Below, one piece after another: positions 1 to 6,093 of a stretch of 16,905 nucleotides of DNA. Source of the DNA: an uncultured Christensenella sp. (GTDB taxonomy: Bacteria > Bacillota > Clostridia > Christensenellales > UBA3700); assembly GCA_910577795.1 (NCBI GenBank), contig CAJTNW010000028.1:1-16905 (forward strand), in the 5' to 3' direction. The translations under genes and the position numbers were made by a program. The notes under the pieces are model-generated. The model had not been told where the DNA came from. It made no database searches and worked only from the letters and a program-made list of their open reading frames with translations. Every line of letters begins with the position of its first letter. Positions within the stretch are counted from its first letter, which is position 1.

Positions 1-232
1 TTATTTTTTACATTGTTTATCCTATTTTATCTCTTTTACCCCCGATTTTTGATAGTTTATTTGATTAAATCTTACTTTTATACTAAATCAAACTTTACAC
101 AAAAACAAACACACTAAAACTTATTAATTTAGAATGTTTTATAATTTTGTTTTGATTTAATAAAATTAAAATGCTAGAATTAATTTGGCTTACAATGTAA
201 TACTATTATAATACCTAAGTTAAAAATACCAA

Positions 233-260
233 AACCGGTACAGTGTTACCCGTACCGGTT
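233..260. other. GC-rich 9-bp hairpin in AT-rich spacer
   Basis: AACCGGTAC at 233-241 is the exact reverse complement of GTACCGGTT at 252-260, with a 10-base loop. A third CCGGTA follows at 261-266. On the minus strand the stem is followed by a T-rich stretch (TTTTGGTATTTTT), which would fit a terminator, but no gene ends next to it. It could also be part of a small RNA or a protein-binding site. Confidence 0.5.
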
Positions 261-316
261 CCGGTAATAGAATTGTAAAAAGTTTTATGAAGTTAGTACT
301 TCCAAAATTTATATAA

Positions 317-351
317 CAAATTGTTTGTCAGTAACAATTTACTGCAATTTG
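317..351. other. two-part bulged hairpin
   Basis: The outer arms CAAATTG (317-323) and CAATTTG (345-351) pair. Inside them CAGTAA (329-334) pairs with TTACTG (339-344) around a CAAT tetraloop, leaving a 5-base bulge at 324-328 on one side. Thirteen pairs in one compact fold, near the other hairpin, is more than I would expect from plain AT-rich spacer, although AT-rich DNA readily gives chance stems. Strand and function are unknown. Confidence 0.4.
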
Positions 352-570
352 CTATAGATTATGTTTTTATTATATACATATATTTTTGTTTAGTCAATTT
401 ATTTTTTTTGTACATATATCATTTTTCATAAATATTACATAAAATTATAAATTTCGACATTTATTTGCAGTATCTTTACATTTTTGAATAAAATAGCAAA
501 ATTCTTTCTTTTTTTATTGAATTTGATAGAAAATATTATACTAAAAAATCAACATTGGTTATAATATTTA

Positions 571-599
571 AAAATCATAGGCACAAAACCTATGATTTT
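571..599 (-). terminator. terminator of the hydrogenase gene
   Basis: An 11-bp perfect stem (571-581 with 589-599) with a 7-base loop lies 4 bases beyond the hydrogenase stop codon. Read on the minus strand the 3' arm runs into TTTTTAAATATT, giving the U-rich tail of an intrinsic terminator. Confidence 0.85.
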
Positions 600-603
600 A
601 TTG

Positions 604-2031
604 TTAGTTATCCATATTGTCTTTTACACTTTTTATTACATTATCTTTAAAGGCTTTTTCGCTATATTCATTCATCATCTTTATGCTTCTTGCATCATGG
701 TTTACACACCCCGGTCCGTTAACACAACCGCCACTACATGCCATACCTTCAATAAATAAACCTTTTGCTAAGCCTTTATTATTTTTTAATAAGGCTATTT
801 TTATATTATCTAACCCATCTGCACAAACAATATTTGGAATAATATTTAGATTTTCTTCTTTTATTACATTGCAAACGGCTTCGCTAACACCGCCTACTCT
901 TGCAAATACTCTACCAAAATATGAGGCAGATTTAATTTGCGTTTTTTCAAGTTCTTCAACCTTAATGTCACGACTATCAATAAGAGCCTGCAATTCCTCA
1001 AAAGTAATAACATTGTCAACATACTTACTAACTTCTGGTAGTCTTGCTTCATTCTTTTTACTGACGCAAGGTCCAATAAATATCACTTTAGAATTAGACT
1101 CTTGCTTTTTGATTAACTTAGCACATTCCACCATTGGTGATGGGTTAACAGATATACTACCCGCAAGTTGAGGAAATTGCTTATTAACATATTCCACAAA
1201 AGATGGGCAACAAGAAGACATTAACGCACTTTTTTCTGCATATTCATGAGCATCCTTATATGAGGTTATATCTGCACCTGTTGCAACTTCAAATATGTCG
1301 TATACCCCTAAAATCTTTAACGCAGTGCAAATTTGTTCAACTTCTGCATAATTAAATTGAGTACCAATTGATGGAGCAACCATTGCATATACTTTATAAT
1401 TTGTATTGTTTTCACTTTCTTTTAAAATATCTATAGTTTGCAATATGTATGACCTATCTTGTATAGCACCAAACGGACATTTTACCATACAAGCACCACA
1501 ACTTACGCATTTGTTATAATCAATACTTGCTTTTTTAGTTTTTTCCACCTTGATAGCGCCTATTTTGCAAGCACGAACACAAGGACGAACATTTTCACGT
1601 ATTGCATTGTATGGACAGGCTTTAAAACATTTACCACATTCAATACATTTGTCAATATCTATAACAGCCTTTTTTGTTTTGCTTATACGAATTGCTTGCA
1701 CTGGGCAACTTGATACGCACCTGTGAGATATACAACCTCTACAACCTTCACTTACAGTATATCTATCAATAGGACATTCATCACAAGCAATATCTAGCAC
1801 ATCAAGCAAATTATTAGGCACGCGCCAAGTACCAACAATATTACGCACCATCTCTTCAACAATTGCTCTATCCTTATAAATACAGCACCTCATTGCTGGA
1901 GAATTATCTGGCACTAATATACGTGGTATCGCATAATAACTATCGCCAAGTCTGCCCTCAAAAGCAAGTTTAGCAACTTCTTTTAAAACTTTATATTTAA
2001 GTTCCTGAGTTGCATTATCAAATACTCTCAT
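604..2031 (-). CDS. [FeFe] hydrogenase, group B (B1/B3 type)
   Basis: Predicted cytoplasmic iron-sulfur enzyme that makes or oxidises H2, with ferredoxin as the likely electron partner. Residues 80-190 hold many ferredoxin-type cysteines: C97, C100, C105, C109; C129, C132, C135, C139; C151, C155; C175, C178, C181, C185. The C-terminal half carries the three H-cluster motifs: SSCCP (C274/C275), GPCVSKKNE (C322) and EGMACSGGC (C432/C436), so all expected cluster ligands are present. The N-terminal segment, with a CC pair at 49-50 and DIACDECP near 81-87, is the arrangement I know from the group B1/B3 family, and 475 residues is normal for it. The start is supported by AGGAG at 2037-2041. It lies 64 bp after the PHP gene and ends at a clear terminator. 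Its physiological role is poorly known for the family. The HydE, HydF and HydG maturases are not in this window. Confidence 0.9.
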   Translation of the reverse strand: MRVFDNATQELKYKVLKEVAKLAFEGRLGDSYYAIPRILVPDNSPAMRCCIYKDRAIVEEMVRNIVGTWRVPNNLLDVLDIACDECPIDRYTVSEGCRGCISHRCVSSCPVQAIRISKTKKAVIDIDKCIECGKCFKACPYNAIRENVRPCVRACKIGAIKVEKTKKASIDYNKCVSCGACMVKCPFGAIQDRSYILQTIDILKESENNTNYKVYAMVAPSIGTQFNYAEVEQICTALKILGVYDIFEVATGADITSYKDAHEYAEKSALMSSCCPSFVEYVNKQFPQLAGSISVNPSPMVECAKLIKKQESNSKVIFIGPCVSKKNEARLPEVSKYVDNVITFEELQALIDSRDIKVEELEKTQIKSASYFGRVFARVGGVSEAVCNVIKEENLNIIPNIVCADGLDNIKIALLKNNKGLAKGLFIEGMACSGGCVNGPGCVNHDARSIKMMNEYSEKAFKDNVIKSVKDNMDN

Positions 2032-2095
2032 TGTTACTCCTATGTTAAAAATCCATTACACACTACAAATATTGTTGTGTTTTTATTTCTTGTGA

Positions 2096-2911
2096 TTAAA
2101 TTTTTGTTAAATCTATTTTTACTTTTTGTCTTTGTCTATAAATATTGATATATTTTTGACCTTTTGCAAGCAAATAATCTTTTACAACTTCAAACTTATC
2201 ATTTACTCTATCTATTCTGTGAGCATCAGACCCAAAAGTAAATTGATTACCACCTAACTCTATATACCTATCAACTATTGATAAATATGGTAAAAATGGT
2301 GTGTTTGTGCCCCTGTTATGAGAATTAAATTCCAATGAAACATTTTTTAAAATTATTCCTTTTAATATCTCATCAATTATATCCGCAAACTCAGAATAAT
2401 TCATATCCCTGTTATCAAAAGGTGCTTTTCTGCACACATAACCCAAATGAGTTATTACATCATAATCATATTTTGCATTAATGCTATCCATTACCGCAAT
2501 AAGATACTTCTCGTAAGCAACTCTTTTATCCTTGCCGTCAAAATATTCGCTATGATAACAATCCAAACCATTAACAGAATGTACGGAATTTAAAATTATA
2601 TCCAAATTACAACCATTTAGCATTTGCAGATAATCCTCTTCCGCCATTTTGGAATAACCACACTCCACACCGCAAGCAATTTCTATTTGTCCTGCATACT
2701 TTTGCTTTGCACGCAAAGTATCTGTAATATGAAATGGTAAATCCAATTGTTTTATGTTTTTATTAATTGATATACCATATAAATAATCTCTATCCAAATG
2801 GTCGGTAAAAGCAATATACTTCATACCTTTGGATATTGCTACATTTACCATATCATCAATTAATGTTGGGCTATCCACTGAATGACTGCAATGCACGTGA
2901 CAATCAAACAT
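2096..2911 (-). CDS. PHP-domain phosphoesterase, histidinol-phosphatase-like
   Basis: A 271-residue metal-dependent phosphoesterase of the PHP fold, closest in appearance to the HisJ/HisK histidinol-phosphatase family, which forms histidinol from histidinol phosphate. Visible metal-binding motifs are DCHVH at 3-7, TDH at 36-38, E83 in GVECG, H111 in NSVHS, H155 in THLGY and SDAH at 228-231. The protein has no signal peptide and should be cytoplasmic. The start is preceded by GAGGA with good spacing and by a TTGACA promoter in the 97-bp gap after galE. No other histidine biosynthesis gene is nearby, so the substrate is uncertain; another small phosphoester is possible. The gap to the hydrogenase gene (64 bp) has only a weak hairpin at 2060-2080, so read-through into the hydrogenase is possible. 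Confidence 0.75.
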   Translation of the reverse strand: MFDCHVHCSHSVDSPTLIDDMVNVAISKGMKYIAFTDHLDRDYLYGISINKNIKQLDLPFHITDTLRAKQKYAGQIEIACGVECGYSKMAEEDYLQMLNGCNLDIILNSVHSVNGLDCYHSEYFDGKDKRVAYEKYLIAVMDSINAKYDYDVITHLGYVCRKAPFDNRDMNYSEFADIIDEILKGIILKNVSLEFNSHNRGTNTPFLPYLSIVDRYIELGGNQFTFGSDAHRIDRVNDKFEVVKDYLLAKGQKYINIYRQRQKVKIDLTKI

Positions 2912-2944
2912 CTTTATCCTCTTGCAATTTTATTAAAATACTTT

Positions 2945-2953
2945 CAAAAATCG
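2945..2953 (+). repeat. CAAAAATCG dispersed motif, copy 2
   Basis: CAAAAATCG followed by GTATTAAA, in the leader or promoter region of the PHP gene. The copy at 12081-12089 is followed by a nearly identical ATATTAAA. Confidence 0.4.
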
Positions 2954-2970
2954 GTATTAAATTAAAAATT

Positions 2971-2998
2971 ATCTTAATTTAACAACACAACTTGTCAA
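2971..2998 (-). promoter_or_regulatory. predicted promoter of the PHP gene
   Basis: On the minus strand a consensus -35 TTGACA (2993-2998) is followed after 16 bases by TAAGAT (2971-2976). A GATAAT at 19-base spacing (2968-2973) is an alternative -10. Transcription would start near 2964. This suggests that the PHP gene, possibly with the hydrogenase gene, is transcribed separately from galE. Confidence 0.55.
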
Positions 2999-3008
2999 AG
3001 CAAAATTA

Positions 3009-4022
3009 TTATTCATCATATCCATTTGGATTAGAAGACTGCCATCTCCAACTATCAGCACACATTCTATCCAAATCGTATTCTGCCTTAAATCCTAACT
3101 CGTTTAAAGCAAGTGTTGGGTCAGCATAACACTCTGCTATATCACCAGGACGTCTTGGAGCAATTTTATAATCAATTTTCTTGCCACAAGCCTTTTCAAA
3201 TGCTTTTACCATATCAAGTACACTATAGCCGTTGCCTGTACCTAAGTTGTAAGTAACAACACCTGGTTTAGTTTCTAGTTTTGCAATAGCAAGAACATGA
3301 CCTCTTGCTAAATCACAAACGTGAATATAATCACGTACTCCAGTACCATCATGAGTAGGATAATCATCACCAAATACACCAAGTTGTTTTAATTTGCCAA
3401 TTGCAACTTGAGTAATATAAGGCATTAGATTATTTGGAATACCATTAGGGTCTTCACCAATAGTACCACTCTCATGAGCACCAATTGGATTAAAGTATCT
3501 TAACAAAGCAATATTCATTTCTGGATTTGCTTTGTAGTAATCTCTTAAAATCTCTTCAATAAACAATTTAGTTCTACCATAAGGATTAGTTGCAGAAAGT
3601 GGAAAATCTTCTGAAATAGGAACACTCTTTGGCATACCATAAACAGTTGCAGAAGAAGAAAATACTAAATTTGTACAACCAAATTCTTTCATTACTTTTA
3701 GCAATGATAAAGTACTGATTAAATTGTTTTCATAATATTTTAAAGGAATAGCAACTGACTCACCTACTGCTTTAAGTCCGGCAAAATGTATTACTGAATC
3801 TATTTTTTCCTTTTTAAACACTTCACGAAGTGCTGCTTCATCACAGCAGTCTATCTCGTAAAACTTAATCTTTTTGCCAATAATCTTTTCAACTCTTTTA
3901 AGAGCAATAGGTTTGCTATTGCATAAATTATCTACAACAACAACATCACGATTTGCCTTATCTAATTCAATAATTGTATGGCTACCAATATAGCCTGCTC
4001 CACCTGTAACTAAAACTGACAT
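3009..4022 (-). CDS. galE: UDP-glucose / UDP-N-acetylglucosamine 4-epimerase
   Basis: Cytoplasmic NAD-dependent sugar-nucleotide epimerase of the extended short-chain dehydrogenase family. It interconverts UDP-Gal and UDP-Glc, and probably also UDP-GalNAc and UDP-GlcNAc. The NAD-binding GGAGYIGS is at 7-14, the SSSATVYG segment with the catalytic Ser is at 122-129, and the YxxxK pair is Y148/K152. The 337-residue length is typical and the fold looks complete to the end (RPGD at 291-294, then the C-terminal SWRWQ). By alignment of the GDIAECYAD segment with the equivalent GDLPAYWAD of E. coli GalE, residue C298 takes the place of E. coli Tyr299. A small residue there is known from human GALE to allow N-acetylated substrates. 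AGGAGG at 4030-4035 sets the start. It follows nahK and the CBM9-like gene after a 105-bp gap that holds its own likely promoter. Confidence 0.93.
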   Translation of the reverse strand: MSVLVTGGAGYIGSHTIIELDKANRDVVVVDNLCNSKPIALKRVEKIIGKKIKFYEIDCCDEAALREVFKKEKIDSVIHFAGLKAVGESVAIPLKYYENNLISTLSLLKVMKEFGCTNLVFSSSATVYGMPKSVPISEDFPLSATNPYGRTKLFIEEILRDYYKANPEMNIALLRYFNPIGAHESGTIGEDPNGIPNNLMPYITQVAIGKLKQLGVFGDDYPTHDGTGVRDYIHVCDLARGHVLAIAKLETKPGVVTYNLGTGNGYSVLDMVKAFEKACGKKIDYKIAPRRPGDIAECYADPTLALNELGFKAEYDLDRMCADSWRWQSSNPNGYDE

Positions 4023-4029
4023 AAAAATG

Positions 4030-4035
4030 CCTCCT
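4030..4035 (-). promoter_or_regulatory. galE: ribosome binding site of galE
   Basis: A perfect AGGAGG lies 7 bases before the ATG and fixes the start of galE. Confidence 0.85.
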
Positions 4036-4057
4036 AAATTATATAAATTAATTGTTT

Positions 4058-4086
4058 TTTATAATTATTTTTAACTTTATTGTCTA
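4058..4086 (-). promoter_or_regulatory. predicted galE promoter
   Basis: TAGACA (4081-4086) and TATAAA (4058-4063) on the minus strand are separated by exactly 17 bases. The match is moderate in very AT-rich DNA, so galE may instead, or in addition, be read through from nahK. Confidence 0.45.
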
Positions 4087-4102
4087 ATTATTAATAAAGT
4101 TA
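4072..4102. promoter_or_regulatory. inverted repeat over the galE -35 region
   Basis: TAACTTTATT (4072-4081) is the perfect reverse complement of AATAAAGTTA (4093-4102), with an 11-base spacer that includes the proposed -35 box. There is no U-run after it on either strand, so it is not a typical terminator. An operator is possible. A chance AT palindrome cannot be excluded. Confidence 0.3.
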
Positions 4103-4127
4103 TATGTTATAATATTTTATTTAAATA

Positions 4128-4718
4128 TCATACAAATTTTAATACTGCAAACTTATCTGGCAAATGATAATTATCCGCTATTGTATTGCTGTAACTAAGC
4201 AAAATTTGACTATTATCTTTTGCTAGTTTTATTCTGTAAGCATTAAATTGCCACTCCCCACTTAGACTTCCTTCAAATAATTGTGCTGGCAAAAATCCTT
4301 GCACTATCCAGCCATAGTCTGCCGCATAAATTTTGCTGTCAATAATATTTTTCTCTATAAAATCAAGAGAAGTTTTACCATTAAGATAATTTTTTACTTT
4401 TGCACAAAATACACCGCCTATACCATTCCACTCAAACTCCATATACTGAGTTTTATCTTGAGTTGGCTGCATAAATAACTCCACAGTTTCCTCATTGTAA
4501 ATAGGCGCGTTGTATTCGTCCATAGTACAATTTATTTTATCGTCTTCAACTTCAAACCTAAAAAATATGCCTTTTTCATTATAGCAAAGATAGCAGCGAG
4601 TGTTATAAAGAGTTTTGCCATTACCCGAATTAGAAGTAAGTTGCATTGGCTCTAAATTTTTCCAATTAACATCTTCAGCATAAATCGCACTTGTACTTTT
4701 TATTAAATATTTATTCAT
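4128..4718 (-). CDS. CBM9-like carbohydrate-binding protein, cytoplasmic
   Basis: A 196-residue protein with the look of a carbohydrate-binding family 9 / DOMON-like beta sandwich. Hallmarks are the strand pattern YLCYNEKGIFFRFEVED (about 43-59), the following acidic segment with ETVELFMQP (about 77-85), and the late GEWQFNAYRI (about 155-164). CBM9-like modules usually sit in secreted xylanases or other surface proteins. Here there is no signal peptide, no membrane segment and no catalytic domain. Its ATG overlaps the nahK stop codon by 4 bases (ATGA), and no strong ribosome binding site is visible, so it is probably translationally coupled to nahK. That suggests a role in the same sugar pathway, for example sugar sensing or binding, but this is inference. 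The family call rests on pattern recognition only. Confidence 0.6.
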   Translation of the reverse strand: MNKYLIKSTSAIYAEDVNWKNLEPMQLTSNSGNGKTLYNTRCYLCYNEKGIFFRFEVEDDKINCTMDEYNAPIYNEETVELFMQPTQDKTQYMEFEWNGIGGVFCAKVKNYLNGKTSLDFIEKNIIDSKIYAADYGWIVQGFLPAQLFEGSLSGEWQFNAYRIKLAKDNSQILLSYSNTIADNYHLPDKFAVLKFV

Positions 4719-5809
4719 ACTTTACTATACTTCCTTGCAATGTCATCCATTTTATATCGTAAATTTTCCATATCAGCAACCATTTTAAATTGAGTATGAC
4801 ATCTAACAAGATTATGCTCAGGATAGTGGATTTTAAAATAAACATCTCCCTCTAAATAGTCAGTTAAAAATCTCATACCACACTCAAAAGTCATCATTAT
4901 TGAGCCTAGTGATAACATATCTCTTTCTAAAGCAGTAATGCAACTACCAACACCTGACATAAAACCTTTTGTAAAACTTTCATATAAACTAATATCAAAG
5001 CCAACTTTAGTCAAATCTGGTTCATCCTCCAAACCTGTATTGCAACCAGAACGAATAGCATCACCAAAATCATAAAGCAAACTACCTGGCATAATAGTAT
5101 CCAAGTCAATTACACAAATAGGTTTACAACTTTCTGCACTAATCAAAACATTATTTAACTTAGTATCATTGTGAGTAACTCTTAAAGGAATAGTTTTATT
5201 TTCAATTAAAGTAACAATACTATCGCACATTGCAGACCTTTTTAAAACAAAATCAATTTCTTCACGCACACTATCTGCACGTTTAGCAATGTCTTTGTCA
5301 ACTGCATTTATAAATTTTTGGAATCTGTCTGCAGTGTTATGAAAATTTTTGATTACTTCACATAAGCCGCTAGCATCAAATTCATTAAGCATTTTTACAA
5401 AATTACCAAAAGCAAAACCAGCCCCTTCAAAAACTTCATTATTTTCGGCTATTTGCAAAGCAATTGTATCTTCAATAAATTTATAAACACGATAAACCCC
5501 ATCTTGATTTTGCACATAACATTTACCATCAATTGCAGGCACTAAATTTAAAGTTTCCCTATCTGGATTACCATTATTTGCAATAATCTTTTCCCTTAAA
5601 AAAGATGTAACACTTTGAATGTTATTCATAAGTCCTTTATAATCAGGAAAAACATTGGTATTTATTTTTTGTAATACATAACGATAGATTTTACCATTAT
5701 CATCACACTCTATTAAATATGTAGTATTAATATGTCCGTTACCATAAGGTTCAATGTTTTTAATTTTCCCTTGCAAATCAAATTTTTCAGCAATATTTTG
5801 TAGTTCCAT
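4715..5809 (-). CDS. nahK: N-acetylhexosamine 1-kinase
   Basis: Cytoplasmic sugar kinase of the aminoglycoside-phosphotransferase/choline-kinase fold. It is predicted to phosphorylate GlcNAc or GalNAc at C1 with ATP, the kinase step of the lacto-N-biose/galacto-N-biose pathway. The N-terminal lobe has GNGHINTTY at 23-31 (nucleotide loop) and the lysine of VLQKIN near 48. The catalytic loop is THNDTKLNN (212-220) with D215 as catalytic base and N220. The metal-binding segment is IDLDT (234-238), followed by YDFGD at 246-250. The 364-residue length matches the known enzymes (about 360). GGAGG at 5814-5818 supports the start. It is the first gene of the nahK, CBM9-like, galE group. The usual partner genes, the phosphorylase lnpA and a uridylyltransferase, are not in the window. 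A related hexose or other small-molecule kinase is the main alternative. Confidence 0.82.
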   Translation of the reverse strand: MELQNIAEKFDLQGKIKNIEPYGNGHINTTYLIECDDNGKIYRYVLQKINTNVFPDYKGLMNNIQSVTSFLREKIIANNGNPDRETLNLVPAIDGKCYVQNQDGVYRVYKFIEDTIALQIAENNEVFEGAGFAFGNFVKMLNEFDASGLCEVIKNFHNTADRFQKFINAVDKDIAKRADSVREEIDFVLKRSAMCDSIVTLIENKTIPLRVTHNDTKLNNVLISAESCKPICVIDLDTIMPGSLLYDFGDAIRSGCNTGLEDEPDLTKVGFDISLYESFTKGFMSGVGSCITALERDMLSLGSIMMTFECGMRFLTDYLEGDVYFKIHYPEHNLVRCHTQFKMVADMENLRYKMDDIARKYSKV

Positions 5810-5832
5810 ACTTCCTCCATTTATACATATTT

Positions 5833-5861
5833 ATTTTACTACATTTATAATAAAAAGTAAA
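5833..5861 (-). promoter_or_regulatory. predicted nahK promoter with direct repeat
   Basis: TTTACT (5856-5861) and TAAAAT (5833-5838) on the minus strand have 17-base spacing just before the nahK ribosome binding site. A 12-base direct repeat, TTTATAATAAAA, occurs at 5844-5855 and 5866-5877, exactly 22 bases apart (about two helical turns). It covers the spacer and the DNA upstream of the -35 box, as a repressor or activator site might. Low sequence complexity weakens both calls. Confidence 0.4.
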
Positions 5862-6052
5862 GAGGTTTATAATAAAATATATATACTTATTAAACTATAT
5901 TCAAAAAAATATATAAATATATATAATTAATTATTATATTTATCATCTATCAAAAATATCCACACTTAACAACTGACAATTAATATAAATTATTAATTTA
6001 AAATTATTCTGTATTAAACCATTAAACTACAAAAAACTTAATTTTACGTACA

Positions 6053-6086
6053 AAAAAACACCTTTGCTTTTGCAAAAGTGTTTTTT
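6053..6086 (-). terminator. terminator of the 6094-8058 gene
   Basis: A 15-bp stem (6053-6067 with 6072-6086) has a 4-base loop and only one non-Watson-Crick position, which is a G-U wobble in the minus-strand RNA. It is followed by a run of T on the minus strand and lies a few bases beyond the stop codon. Confidence 0.88.
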
Positions 6087-6093
6087 AATTATT

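Larger units (their letters stand above)
1..603. other. gene-free AT-rich region with hairpins
   Basis: No convincing coding sequence lies on either strand. The region lies downstream of the hydrogenase gene and holds the hydrogenase terminator (571-599), a GC-rich hairpin (233-260), a bulged hairpin (317-351) and one copy of a dispersed CAAAAATCG motif (43-51, minus orientation). A possible plus-strand -10 box (TATAAT, about 205-210) lies just left of the 233-260 hairpin. A short structured RNA is therefore conceivable but not shown. The rest is simple AT-rich spacer. Confidence 0.6.

Noticed and set aside
284..315. Short plus-strand frame starting ATGAAGTTAG
   Set aside because: It has only nine codons, no ribosome binding site and overlaps structured spacer.
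617..1171. Plus-strand open frame of 184 codons opposite the hydrogenase
   Set aside because: It is antisense to a clearly conserved gene and has no ribosome binding site or recognisable domain. The other plus-strand frames within minus-strand genes were rejected for the same reasons.
2060..2080. Hairpin between the PHP and hydrogenase genes as a terminator
   Set aside because: The stem has a mismatch and a 3-base loop, and on the minus strand no U-run follows directly. It may only be a weak pause site.
5949..5964. DnaA-box-like ATATCCACA in the spacer after the paralog A gene
   Set aside because: A single 8-of-9 match with no cluster of boxes, no dnaA or dnaN and no other origin feature is expected by chance.
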